Assembly (NCBI GenBank): GCA_002429245.1
Contig: DIZA01000006.1
Coordinates: forward strand, 302,651-366,650
Length of the DNA stretch: 64,000 nucleotides
Direction: 5' to 3'
Source: Candidatus Saccharibacteria bacterium UBA6040
Lineage (GTDB): Bacteria; Patescibacteriota; Saccharimonadia; Saccharimonadales; Saccharimonadaceae
Shown here: one piece after another, positions 9,382 to 17,133 of the stretch
Numbering within the stretch: the stretch's first letter is position 1
Layout: each line of letters begins with the position of its first letter
Notes under the pieces: model-generated
Seen by the model: only the letters and a program-made list of their open reading frames with translations
The model's database searches: none
What the model was told of the DNA's origin: nothing
Made by a program: the position numbers and the translations under genes

Positions 9382-11175
9382 GTGGCTGAAAACCAACCTA
9401 ATAAATGGCGTCGATTGCCAAAGTTGAGCTTTAACTCGAAAGAGCTTTCGAGGCGCATGAAAAAAGTTGAGGGTGCAACCGTAAAGCACGCTCGCCGTTT
9501 TGTATTCAAGCGCATGGATAGTATCCGTGAAGTCCGACGACATATTATTTTATGGGTACTTACTATTGGTCTTATCATTGGTGCCAGTGGATTACAGCTA
9601 ATGTGGTTTCAGCAAAGCTATCGAACAACTGCAAATGCGACTGATGGAACGTATGCTGAAGCGGTACAGGGCCCCGTTAATACCTTGAACCCTATCTTCG
9701 CCAATACCAGCGCCGAAGAATCAGCTAGCGCACTTCTTTTCTCACGGCTTTTGACTTACGACCAATCGGGTCACCTTAACTATGATCTTGCGAATAGTAT
9801 GACGATTAGCCCCGATCAGACGACCTATACATTAAGCATTCGTCCGGATGCTCGTTGGTCTGACGGTGTGTATGTTCGTGCCAAGGACGTCGTCTTTACT
9901 GTTAACCTTTTGAAAGATCCTGCAACGCGCTCAACGATTAGCGGCTGGGATGATATTACGGTCACTGCACTGAATGACCTGACGGTTCAATTCAAATTGC
10001 CTGATGTCTATGCTGCATTCCCACATGCCTTAGATTTTTTGCCGATCCTTCCTGAGCACATTCTTCGTGATGTTGCTCCAAGCGAAATGCGTGAAAATGC
10101 CTTTAGCACCAACCCAATTGGAAGCGGTCCATTTACACTTCGATTTATTCAAGATATTGATTCAAGTACTGGACGGAGCATTATTCACTTGGCGCGAAAT
10201 AACACATACTACAAGGGTGCACCAAAGCTCGATCGCTTTCAGCTCCACGTCTACGCATCAGGTGACGCCATTATTCGTGCAGTCACGACGTCGGAGGTAA
10301 ATGCCGCAACCGATTTGACTGTGACTGATGCCGCCAAAATCACCAGCGATCGCTATGCAGTTAACCGTGAACCAATTAATGCTGGCGTGTACGCCTTGTT
10401 TAACACCACTGTTGGCGTGATGTCCGATAAGGTGGTTCGTCAGGCGCTTCAGGCGGGAACAGACACTGCAGCGCTTCGTGCGGTGGTAGGGAAGAATACG
10501 CCTGAAATCCATTTGCCATTCATTACGGGACAAGTAACTGGTGATGTTCCGTCAGAAATCGTTTACGACAAGGCTAACGCAGGGCGATTACTCGATCAGG
10601 CAGGCTGGAAGCTTGAAGGAAACGTTCGTAAAAAGGACGGTGTGCCGTTGAGACTGTCTGTTGTCACGACAAAGAACAATGACTTCGAAAGGGTTCTTGA
10701 TGCGATGGCTACTGAGTGGCGCGGACTCGGCATTACGGTAACCACGAGTATCGTTGACCCGACCGACCCTTCGCAAAACGTCGTGCAAAATATCTTGCAA
10801 CCACGCGCCTACGATGTATTGTTGTACCAGCTCACTATCGGTGGTGACCCTGACGTGTATGCATATTGGCATTCGTCACAGGCTAGTAAAGGCTTTAACT
10901 TCTCGAACTACTCAAACCCAATTAGTGACGACGCTCTGGCGAGTGCTCGCACCAGGATCGAACCAGACCTCCGCAATGCGAAATACGTGACGTTTGCGAA
11001 GCAGTGGATGGCCGATGCGCCAGCTATTGGATTGTTCCAAGCAACAACGCAATATGTCTCGAGTAAGAACGTTCATGCACTGACTGATACTCAAACGCTT
11101 ATCTCTGCGACCGACCGCTATTCGACGGTTTTGTACTGGACGGTTGGTGATCGTTTAGTTCAACGGACCCCATAA
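9382..11175 (+). CDS. ABC transporter substrate-binding protein, family 5 (oligopeptide)
   Basis: 597 aa with a GTG start at 9382 behind AAAGGAG. After a basic N-terminal tail there is one TM anchor (about residues 56-78), not a lipobox. The SBP family 5 fold follows (GPVNTLNPIF; SPDQTTYTLSIRPDARWSDG; KDVVFTVNLLKDP; NPIGSGPFTL). It binds extracellular peptides or nickel-like solutes for import. No permease or ATPase genes are adjacent. The long cytoplasmic basic N-terminus and TM anchor are unlike classical lipoprotein SBPs. Confidence 0.9.
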   Translation: MAENQPNKWRRLPKLSFNSKELSRRMKKVEGATVKHARRFVFKRMDSIREVRRHIILWVLTIGLIIGASGLQLMWFQQSYRTTANATDGTYAEAVQGPVNTLNPIFANTSAEESASALLFSRLLTYDQSGHLNYDLANSMTISPDQTTYTLSIRPDARWSDGVYVRAKDVVFTVNLLKDPATRSTISGWDDITVTALNDLTVQFKLPDVYAAFPHALDFLPILPEHILRDVAPSEMRENAFSTNPIGSGPFTLRFIQDIDSSTGRSIIHLARNNTYYKGAPKLDRFQLHVYASGDAIIRAVTTSEVNAATDLTVTDAAKITSDRYAVNREPINAGVYALFNTTVGVMSDKVVRQALQAGTDTAALRAVVGKNTPEIHLPFITGQVTGDVPSEIVYDKANAGRLLDQAGWKLEGNVRKKDGVPLRLSVVTTKNNDFERVLDAMATEWRGLGITVTTSIVDPTDPSQNVVQNILQPRAYDVLLYQLTIGGDPDVYAYWHSSQASKGFNFSNYSNPISDDALASARTRIEPDLRNAKYVTFAKQWMADAPAIGLFQATTQYVSSKNVHALTDTQTLISATDRYSTVLYWTVGDRLVQRTP

Positions 11176-11188
11176 CGGGGCTTCAGAG

Positions 11189-11217
11189 TTGATTTCAGAG
11201 GTGAGATCGTATATAAT
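11189..11217 (+). promoter_or_regulatory. tRNA-Val promoter, TTGATT-17-TATAAT
   Basis: A full sigma-70-type promoter: -35 TTGATT at 11189-11194, a 17-nt spacer, and TATAAT at 11212-11217. It ends 12 nt before tRNA-Val. Confidence 0.75.
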
Positions 11218-11229
11218 TCTCTCTTGTTA

Positions 11230-11306
11230 GGGCGCTTAGCTCAGTTGGCTAGAGCATCTCGTTTACACCGAGAGGGTCGGGGGTTCGAATCCCTCAGCGC
11301 CCACCA
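11230..11306 (+). tRNA. tRNA-Val(TAC)
   Basis: 77 nt including encoded CCA. The acceptor stem GGGCGCT pairs with AGCGCCC, the anticodon stem is TCTCG/CGAGA, and the loop TTTACAC gives anticodon TAC. The D-loop has the usual GG and the T-loop is TTCGAAT. Confidence 0.97.
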
Positions 11307-11309
11307 TAC
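11300..11309 (+). repeat. Candidate att core at the 3' end of tRNA-Val
   Basis: CCCACCATAC spans the CCA end of tRNA-Val and recurs exactly at 13760-13769. The two copies bracket the accessory cluster and could be attL/attR of a small island. Confidence 0.3.
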
Positions 11310-11344
11310 CCGAACAAAGCTCATGTTTATGAGCGAAAACAACA

Positions 11345-11376
11345 GAGGTCACACTGTACCGGTGCGGCCTCTTTTT
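11345..11376 (+). terminator. Rho-independent terminator after tRNA-Val
   Basis: A hairpin starts GAGGTCACAC and ends GTGCGGCCTC, about 10 bp with one mismatch, followed by TTTTT. Confidence 0.75.
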
Positions 11377-11542
11377 GTGATTGCAGTATCTGGGCCGGCA
11401 TGGAGCATGTCACTAGCCACCCCTGTTAGAAATTTCTAATCCTCTAAGGACACCTAACGTCGGTACATGAATTCGGCGATTTAGTCACCTCTGTGAGATG
11501 TACCAACCCTATGGATTGGATCAGCTCTCTAACCGCTTGTGC

Positions 11543-11571
11543 TTGCAGATTACGTGCAGATTCGTCATAAC
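11543..11571 (+). promoter_or_regulatory. Accessory-cluster promoter 1, TTGCAG-17-CATAAC
   Basis: The sequence CTTGTGCTTGCAG, a 17-nt spacer, then CATAACTAA. It ends 11 nt before ATG 11583. Closely related copies lie at 12672 and 13814. Confidence 0.55.
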
Positions 11572-11582
11572 TAAGACTGCAC

Positions 11583-12218
11583 ATGACAGACATAGATCCA
11601 ATATTCGCGAAAGCACTTGAGACACTCGTTCCGTACCTTGTTGGAACCTTGAGCACTCTCTTGATTACTGTTGTCGCCTTTCACCTGAACGCAAAAAAGG
11701 ACGAAAGAGGGCAGGCAATCGAGGCGTACCGAAAGTTAATGGCTCTGCGAATTACACCTGCGCAATTGATGGTCACGCGCTATGAAGCAATTATGAACAG
11801 TCTCTACCATCGGGGAATTGTCGACATCAAAGGGCTTGATGAGGATTCATGGGACTTTCGTCGTGCAGAGAGATATCACCAAAAGGCAGAAGATGACATT
11901 CTCCCTATAACCAAAGTCCGCGAGGACCTTGGCGACGTTTGCGCACTTCTCTCGATCTATTTCAAATCTGATACCGAGATTCAAACTGCTATCGACAAGG
12001 TCTTAATTTTCGAGACCTTCAAGGTCAACAATTTCACCGAGACCGATCCTGATTTACTCGCAATCGTGAAGGACCAAGCTGTTGTCGAATTACAAGACTT
12101 GGCCGACCGCACCTACACAGATCCAATAGACGCGGTTATTGCTCTTGTGAAACCGAAGCTTTTCACAAGCCGGACCAGGCGCTTATTGTCGGTTCTCTTT
12201 GAGATACCGAAAGCTTGA
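11583..12218 (+). CDS. Hypothetical protein with one N-terminal TM helix
   Basis: 211 aa. One hydrophobic segment (about residues 15-35), then a soluble, mostly helical, charged cytoplasmic part (KKDERGQAIEAYRKLMALR). No known domain recognised. It is the first gene of the cluster between tRNA-Val and tRNA-Leu, under promoter 11543 with an almost absent leader. Codon choice (more CTC, GAG and GAC) differs from the core genes around it, which suggests transfer. Confidence 0.6.
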   Translation: MTDIDPIFAKALETLVPYLVGTLSTLLITVVAFHLNAKKDERGQAIEAYRKLMALRITPAQLMVTRYEAIMNSLYHRGIVDIKGLDEDSWDFRRAERYHQKAEDDILPITKVREDLGDVCALLSIYFKSDTEIQTAIDKVLIFETFKVNNFTETDPDLLAIVKDQAVVELQDLADRTYTDPIDAVIALVKPKLFTSRTRRLLSVLFEIPKA

Positions 12219-12254
12219 CGCCCAACTCAAGCTCCCTCATAGTCCTCTGTCGCA

Positions 12255-12662
12255 ATGACAAGACTTACCAACACCACCTACCTGATCCAACATCATCAAC
12301 TTAAAGACGAATGGTTCTCCGAGTCTGGGGGAGCATTCATTATGCTCAGCCCTACAGAACAGTGGATACTCCACAGTTACTACGAGTTCACGAAGCACCT
12401 GTCCGATACCGAGCTGCTCGCTCATCGAGCAGCGGTTTCCAAGGCTCAGCCGTCGTTGCCGCAAAGCGCCGGCAAGGCAATCGCCAAGCTTGCGATCTTT
12501 ACGAAGCGACTCGAGGCATACCGGGCTGCACCGCATCCGAATACTCGGAAGAAGGGTGCACCCTACGAGGTACGCGTCTTCAGCCAAGTCAACCCGGATA
12601 TCGATCCGAACGTGATGGCGAAGATCCTGATTGAGATCATGAAGGAGCGCTCTAGGCGTTAA
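12255..12662 (+). CDS. Hypothetical protein
   Basis: 135 aa, 36 nt after the previous gene and possibly co-transcribed. Helical and basic at the C-terminus (MKERSRR). No family recognised. The strand is uncertain because a 158-aa frame is open on the opposite strand. The plus frame is favoured for its amphipathic helices (AIAKLAIFTKRLEAY) and ordinary composition, whereas the minus frame is Cys- and Arg-rich. Confidence 0.45.
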   Translation: MTRLTNTTYLIQHHQLKDEWFSESGGAFIMLSPTEQWILHSYYEFTKHLSDTELLAHRAAVSKAQPSLPQSAGKAIAKLAIFTKRLEAYRAAPHPNTRKKGAPYEVRVFSQVNPDIDPNVMAKILIEIMKERSRR

Positions 12663-12671
12663 TTCTTGTGC

Positions 12672-12700
12672 TTGCAAAACAGCCTTCAATCCGTCATAAC
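12672..12700 (+). promoter_or_regulatory. Accessory-cluster promoter 2, TTGCAA-17-CATAAC
   Basis: The same CTTGTGCTTGCA ... GTCATAACTAA layout as promoter 1. Here it is followed by a leader of about 65 nt containing a small hairpin (ATCCGA GTAG TCGGAT, near 12729-12744). Confidence 0.55.
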
Positions 12701-12771
12701 TAACGGCAGTCACCGCACAGGGCGTGGACCATCCGAGTAGTCGGATCTAGCACCTTGAGAGGGGCAAAGCA

Positions 12772-13227
12772 ATGAACGGCATTCAGCAAGAACGCCTACT
12801 TATCGTCGCCTTCGCTGGGCCAGAGACGCTGAGGAGGGCCGAGAAGGTCACCAAGGCGTTCCTCGAGCGTCACAGCAACGCCGGAAATGGGTTCGCAGTC
12901 CGACTGGACAGCGTTGGGTTTCGGCGGAACGAGCACGTTCCGTACAAACTCACCCAGGTGGTTTTGACCGTCTGGTACCCGACCGATGACGAGGCAGACG
13001 CTCCAGTCTCAATTCAGTCCGTGAAGGATCTCTACAAGTCCTTCGTGGCTGATGCCAGCCGGTCACGCAACATGTCGGCCTACTTCGCGACAGCCGACGC
13101 AGCAGTGTCCTTCGACGACCAGCTCACAATGCTGACCGACGAAGTCGTTCAGGCTCGCCGCCTGTACATGTACAAGAACAACCTTCAGCCTGGTGAGCTC
13201 GTGAATAGCGAACGTCGAGCGATCTAA
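12772..13227 (+). CDS. Hypothetical protein of the tRNA-Val/Leu cluster
   Basis: 151 aa with a strong ribosome-binding site (GAGAGGGG) 7-8 nt before ATG 12772. Alpha/beta composition, soluble, no recognised motif. Markedly GC-rich codon use (CTC, GAG, AAG, GGC) compared with core genes. Own promoter at 12672 and a branched RNA structure immediately after the stop, so it is a self-contained transcription unit. Confidence 0.6.
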   Translation: MNGIQQERLLIVAFAGPETLRRAEKVTKAFLERHSNAGNGFAVRLDSVGFRRNEHVPYKLTQVVLTVWYPTDDEADAPVSIQSVKDLYKSFVADASRSRNMSAYFATADAAVSFDDQLTMLTDEVVQARRLYMYKNNLQPGELVNSERRAI

Positions 13228-13234
13228 GCACCTC

Positions 13235-13320
13235 AAGCCCGCAATCCAGCGGGACGGAAAGAGCCGCAATGATTCATCTCATTGCAAAGCCATCCGTTCC
13301 TAGGATGGCGGGCTCTTCCC
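13235..13320 (+). terminator. Branched RNA structure / terminator
   Basis: AAGAGCC (13259-13265) pairs with GGCTCTT (13311-13317). Two hairpins lie inside: GCAATGA/TCATTGC and CCATCC/GGATGG. This forms a three-way junction. It is preceded by CCCGC/GCGGG (13238-13253), and an AT-rich ATTTTT run follows. It separates two convergent genes. Confidence 0.55.
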
Positions 13321-13324
13321 ATTT

Positions 13325-13768
13325 TTAGAGCCTTTCGTACGTCGATCGCATCCTGACGCCACGTTCTTTCAGGGCATTATGCACGGGGTTGTCCGTGACA
13401 CCGAAACGCAGTGCAAGCTTGTGGATTGAGAGCCCGGCTTCGTAAAGCTTCGCGATCTCATCCTTGTCAGCGTCATTCAACTTGGCCTGATTGCCCGGTC
13501 TAATAGGGATGCCAGCCCGACGCAGATGATCCTTGACCGTTTCGCGATGAATTCCGAACCGACGAGACAGTTGGTAAATAGAATCACCCTGTTCATAGAG
13601 GCCAATAAGTTGTTTGACCTGATCAGAAGCTAGTTTCGGGTTGGCCTTGCTCGGAATCCGGCGACCCAATCGATCCGTAGGGTTCGAAGCACGAGCCTTT
13701 TCAATCAGTTCATTAACTTGACGAGTTGCCAAATTGTGATTGCAGTAAGTTCGCAGTGCCCCCACCAT
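13325..13768 (-). CDS. Double helix-turn-helix protein, recombinase C-terminus-like
   Basis: 147 aa with two copies of a resolvase-type HTH (about residues 52-95 and 97-142: DQVKQLIGLYEQGDSIYQL, then KDEIAKLYEAGLSIHKLALR). Such tandem HTH units occur at the C-terminus of actinobacterial-type serine recombinases. The N-terminal resolvase catalytic domain is absent, and the frame opens at the CCACCATAC repeat, so it may be a truncated recombinase at an island edge. It could also be a small DNA-binding regulator. No Shine-Dalgarno is seen. Confidence 0.55.
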   Translation of the reverse strand: MVGALRTYCNHNLATRQVNELIEKARASNPTDRLGRRIPSKANPKLASDQVKQLIGLYEQGDSIYQLSRRFGIHRETVKDHLRRAGIPIRPGNQAKLNDADKDEIAKLYEAGLSIHKLALRFGVTDNPVHNALKERGVRMRSTYERL

Positions 13769-13769
13769 A
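13756..13769 (+). repeat. tRNA 3'-end-like sequence; candidate second att site
   Basis: TGCCCCCACCATAC looks like the acceptor strand, discriminator and CCA of a tRNA. It shares CCCACCATAC with the tRNA-Val end and is followed by its own terminator. No T-arm or body precedes it, so it is a fragment. Confidence 0.3.
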
Positions 13770-13773
13770 CAAA

Positions 13774-13799
13774 TAGTCCGTCAGGAATGACGGGCTTTT
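13774..13799 (+). terminator. Rho-independent terminator CCGTCA/TGACGG
   Basis: CCGTCA GGAA TGACGG followed by GCTTTTT. No plus-strand gene ends just upstream, which fits a terminator that once served a tRNA. Confidence 0.6.
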
Positions 13800-13813
13800 T
13801 GTATGGCTTATGC

Positions 13814-13842
13814 TTGCTTAATATCTATTCTTTCTGCATAAA
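13814..13842 (+). promoter_or_regulatory. Accessory-cluster promoter 3, TTGCTT-17-CATAAA
   Basis: CTTATGCTTGCTT, a 17-nt spacer and CATAAATAAC: the third copy of the cluster promoter type, ahead of the gene at 13899. Confidence 0.5.
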
Positions 13843-13898
13843 TAACTCTTGTCGTCGATACGCATGGCACGGAGTGATCTACCGAAAGGAGGGCAGCA

Positions 13899-14225
13899 AT
13901 GCCCACACAGGAAATTTTCGATGTGACCGAGCACATAGATCAGGAAGTGGGATGGGTCACCCTATTCCCTAGCTCGAAGGACTGGACGGCCGAACCGACC
14001 TACGTACTGATCTCGCATCTGAAAGAGGTGAGAGACACGTTCAAGTTGGTGTCGCTAACGCGGTATGGCGACACGCCTCCAGCTCAGAATGTGCGGTACC
14101 GTACCGTGCAGTATCTCGCCACCCAGGTTCCACGAGGCACAATGAACAACCTGGCTCAATCGGCAGACAAGCACGCGCGTCTGATCGACAAGTACATCGA
14201 GCAGCTCGAGGCTAGTCTGGTCTAG
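13899..14225 (+). CDS. Hypothetical small protein of the tRNA-Val/Leu cluster
   Basis: 108 aa behind a strong AAAGGAGG ribosome-binding site. Acidic N-terminus and helical C-terminus; no recognised domain. GC-richer codon use, own promoter (13814) and an elaborate terminator (14241) match the 12772 gene, suggesting the same donor. Confidence 0.6.
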   Translation: MPTQEIFDVTEHIDQEVGWVTLFPSSKDWTAEPTYVLISHLKEVRDTFKLVSLTRYGDTPPAQNVRYRTVQYLATQVPRGTMNNLAQSADKHARLIDKYIEQLEASLV

Positions 14226-14240
14226 GCGTGCGACTGCACC

Positions 14241-14313
14241 AAGCCCTCGCCGAGGGCGGAGTATTCTGACAAGTCTTTGTCATGAGTCTCCGCCCCAGGC
14301 GATGGGCTTTTTG
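14241..14313 (+). terminator. Long three-tier hairpin terminator
   Basis: The outer stem AAGCCCTCGCC pairs with GGCGA-t-GGGCTT (11 bp, one bulge). The middle stem is GGGCGGAG/CTCCGCCC and the inner stem TGACAA/TTGTCA with a GTCT loop. It ends in TTTTT, which directly precedes the tRNA-Leu promoter. Confidence 0.7.
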
Positions 14314-14318
14314 AATTC

Positions 14319-14347
14319 TTGCATTTTAGTCCGTATATCTCTATAAT
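14319..14347 (+). promoter_or_regulatory. tRNA-Leu(GAG) promoter, TTGCAT-17-TATAAT
   Basis: -35 TTGCAT, a 17-nt spacer and TATAAT, ending 10 nt before tRNA-Leu. Confidence 0.7.
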
Positions 14348-14357
14348 TACCTGGTCT

Positions 14358-14444
14358 GCGCGTGTGCTGGAATTGGTAGACAGGCTAGCTTGAGGTGCTA
14401 GTGTTCGCAAGGACGTGGAGGTTCAAGTCCTCTCACGCGCACCA
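14358..14444 (+). tRNA. tRNA-Leu(GAG)
   Basis: 87 nt with a long variable arm and encoded CCA. The acceptor GCGCGTG pairs with CACGCGC. The anticodon loop TTGAGGT gives GAG, the T-loop is TTCAAGT, and GG is present in the D-loop. Confidence 0.96.
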
Positions 14445-14451
14445 GATAATG

Positions 14452-14477
14452 AATAACTCATCTATTGAGTTATTTTT
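14452..14477 (+). terminator. Terminator after tRNA-Leu(GAG)
   Basis: AATAACTCA TCTA TTGAGTTATT followed by TTTT. Confidence 0.75.
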
Positions 14478-14503
14478 TATTTGATGTTATAATATATTTA
14501 ATT

Positions 14504-15130
14504 ATGATGCATTTAGAAAATGAGCAAGCGCTTGTTGATGATCTGGAGCGTGGCATCGGCGAGATGCACTGGAGTGCCTTTGCTTACCCGGCTTCGGTTC
14601 GTTTACGATTGGCATTGTGTGCTGAAACGAACCTGGCGCTCGATGAAGCATACCGAGACATCGGAGTTGTTGCAGAGCCAATTGAGTCATGGCCACATTT
14701 TGCGGTAGAGCCAACTTCAAAACATGTGTTCGAGGTAGTTACTACTGAGCAAGGAAAATTTATTGTTGATCCGACATACAGTCAATTCCTTGATATGACC
14801 GGCCTTAGCCCTGAGTATGTTCTTTTCGGTGGCGAAGACCTTTATCCAAAAAAGAAAATCGCAGTATTTCCTTATAACGATGGTGAACAGATTGCACAGG
14901 AAATGGTGGATGCAGTAGTCGCTTTTCGAGAGCAACGCAAAGATATTTACGGATATGAAGGCGCGTATAGAATGGAAGACTTTACTCCTGACCAGTTGTT
15001 TGCTGAATATAGTAAGATCTGGGATCCCAACAATTTTGAAGCATATGTACCCAAAGAACCAGAGACCATAGCTATGGCGCATCGCTTTGCGCAATTTATT
15101 GTCCCCGAGCACGTCAAACTGGTTGCATAA
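14504..15130 (+). CDS. Transglutaminase/papain-fold-like protein
   Basis: 208 aa from ATG 14504 (ATG 14507 also possible), 10 nt after TATAAT 14488-14493. It shows the order Cys (ALCAETN, about residue 43), His (SKHVFEVV, about residue 76) and Asp (FIVDPTYSQF, about residue 91) with the spacing of a transglutaminase-like catalytic triad. No signal peptide. Substrate unknown; it could be a peptidase, an amidase or an inactive relative. The call rests on motif order only. Confidence 0.5.
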   Translation: MMHLENEQALVDDLERGIGEMHWSAFAYPASVRLRLALCAETNLALDEAYRDIGVVAEPIESWPHFAVEPTSKHVFEVVTTEQGKFIVDPTYSQFLDMTGLSPEYVLFGGEDLYPKKKIAVFPYNDGEQIAQEMVDAVVAFREQRKDIYGYEGAYRMEDFTPDQLFAEYSKIWDPNNFEAYVPKEPETIAMAHRFAQFIVPEHVKLVA

Positions 15131-15196
15131 AAGCCAAATCTGTGCTTTAATTACAGATAAGGAAGCCCACGTAGAAAAGACGCAGGGCATATTTTT

Positions 15197-17026
15197 ATGA
15201 AAGACCCAAAATACATTCGCAACGTTGCCATTATTGCTCACGTCGACCATGGAAAGACGACGCTTCTTGATGGCCTTTTGAAGCAAAGTAATACTTTCCG
15301 TTCTAACCAGGCTGAAATGGAACAATCACTGATCATGGACAGTGGTGACCAAGAGCACGAACGCGGTATCACGATTACAGCAAAACAAACTGCTGTCTAT
15401 CACGGTGACTACAAAATCAACATCGTCGACACCCCAGGACACGCTGACTTTTCTGGTGAAGTTGAACGAACGCTTAACATGGCTGACGGTGTGCTTCTTA
15501 TCGTTGACGCCCAAGAAGGTCCAATGCCACAAACTAAGTTCGTTCTTTCAAAGGCACTTGAACTTGGTCTAAAGCCAGTTGTCGTTATCAACAAAATCGA
15601 CAAACCATCACGCCGTATCGCTGAAGTTGAAGATGAAGTCGCTGACCTTTTCTTGGAACTTGCTGTCGATGACAGTCAACTACACTACCCTGTGTACTAC
15701 GCAATTGGTCGTGAAGGAAAAGCTTGGACTGAACTTCCTGAAAACACGGATCTTCACACAGACCTTACGCCAATCTTTGACGCTATCATTAACGATATTC
15801 CTGCACCTGCAGTGAACGTCGATGGCCCATTCCAAATGCTGGTAACATCTTTGTACTATGACTCGTTCCTCGGAAAGTACGCCATTGGTCGTATTTCTCG
15901 TGGAAAGGTCAGTAAAGCATCGCCGCTCGCTCTTATTAAGCGTGACGGATCAATTGTCCCTGCAAAAATTGAAAAATTGTTTGCTTACCGTGGTCTTCAG
16001 CGTGAAGAAGTAACCGAAGCAGGCGCCGGTGACATCATTGCTTTGACTGGTATCGCTGATGCAAAAATTGGTGAAACGATTACTGACAAAGAACATCCTG
16101 ATGCACTTCCTGTTATCGATATCGAAGCACCAACACTTTCAATGTATCTTGGTCCAAACACTAGCCCGCTCAAGGGTAAGGAAGCGAAGTTTAACACGAG
16201 TCGTCAAATTGGTGATCGTCTTCGTCAAGAAACCGAAACAAACGTGTCACTTCGTGTTCGTGAAGAAGGCATTGGATTTGTTGTTTCTGGACGTGGTGAA
16301 CTTCACCTTTCAGTATTGATTGAAACACTTCGTCGTGAAGACTTCGAATTTGAAGTTGGTCGCCCACAAGCTGTGACGATTGAAGTAGATGGCGAAGTAC
16401 AGGAACCTGTCGAAGAACTACTTATTGAAGTTGGTGGTGAATTCCTCGGTGCAGTTAGTCAAGAACTTGGTACTCGTCGTGCAATTCCAACGAAGCAAGA
16501 ACAGACAAGTAGTGGCGCAACTCGCTCTACCTACATCATTCCTACTCGTGCGATGATTGGGCTTCGTAACCTACTACTTACCGCAACCAAGGGTACGGTT
16601 ATTATGAACACATTACCTCATGGCTACCAACCACTCGGCGCAAAGCTCCAACAGACTCGTAACGGTGCCTTGATCGCAACTGAAGCCGGTGCAACGACTG
16701 CCTTTGCGCTCGATAACGCATCTGCTCGTGGTGAGCTCTTCGTTGGCCCTGGAACAACTGTCTACCAAGGTATGATTGTTGGTATGTATAACCGCGGTGG
16801 TGATCTTGACGTGAACGTCTGTCGTGGAAAGCAACTTACCAACATGCGTACATCATCAAGTGACGGTACTATTCAGTTGACTCCATACACTGACCTGAGT
16901 CTTGAACAATCAATCGACTTTATTGAGAACGATGAACTTTTGGAAGTAACACCAAAGTCACTTCGTCTTCGAAAACGATTCCTTGATCCAAACCAGCGTA
17001 AGCGAAACTCTCAGAAAAACCAGTAA
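15197..17026 (+). CDS. typA: Translational GTPase TypA/BipA
   Basis: 609 aa. GTPase domain with G1 AHVDHGKTTL (residues 13-22), the switch RGITITAK, G3 DTPGHADF and G4 NKID. It is followed by EF-Tu domain II, an EF-G-like domain V and the TypA-specific C-terminal domain (MRTSSSDGTIQLTP). It acts on the ribosome in assembly and stress adaptation. Its codons favour CTT, CGT, GAA and ACT, as expected of a highly expressed core gene. A strong terminator follows at 17041. Confidence 0.97.
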   Translation: MKDPKYIRNVAIIAHVDHGKTTLLDGLLKQSNTFRSNQAEMEQSLIMDSGDQEHERGITITAKQTAVYHGDYKINIVDTPGHADFSGEVERTLNMADGVLLIVDAQEGPMPQTKFVLSKALELGLKPVVVINKIDKPSRRIAEVEDEVADLFLELAVDDSQLHYPVYYAIGREGKAWTELPENTDLHTDLTPIFDAIINDIPAPAVNVDGPFQMLVTSLYYDSFLGKYAIGRISRGKVSKASPLALIKRDGSIVPAKIEKLFAYRGLQREEVTEAGAGDIIALTGIADAKIGETITDKEHPDALPVIDIEAPTLSMYLGPNTSPLKGKEAKFNTSRQIGDRLRQETETNVSLRVREEGIGFVVSGRGELHLSVLIETLRREDFEFEVGRPQAVTIEVDGEVQEPVEELLIEVGGEFLGAVSQELGTRRAIPTKQEQTSSGATRSTYIIPTRAMIGLRNLLLTATKGTVIMNTLPHGYQPLGAKLQQTRNGALIATEAGATTAFALDNASARGELFVGPGTTVYQGMIVGMYNRGGDLDVNVCRGKQLTNMRTSSSDGTIQLTPYTDLSLEQSIDFIENDELLEVTPKSLRLRKRFLDPNQRKRNSQKNQ

Positions 17027-17040
17027 TTTTTCGTAAACTG

Positions 17041-17076
17041 AAAAGCGCCGTTCTATAGAAAGAACGGCGCTTTTTT
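17041..17076 (+). terminator. Rho-independent terminator of typA
   Basis: AAAAGCGCCGTTC pairs with GAACGGCGC-TTTTTT around a short loop. Confidence 0.9.
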
Positions 17077-17133
17077 ATTTAGCTCTTTCATCATTTCAAG
17101 ACATCCTTATAATAGACGGTAAGGATAACCTCT

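Noticed and set aside
12237..12713. 158-aa open frame on the minus strand
   Set aside because: Overlaps the 135-aa plus-strand gene entirely, is Cys/Arg-rich with no helix pattern, and has no ribosome-binding site.
11400..14330. Integron cassette array (attC sites) as explanation for the promoter-gene-hairpin units
   Set aside because: Hairpins lack the paired core/inverse-core sites (RYYYAAC / GTTRRRY) and no tyrosine integrase is present.
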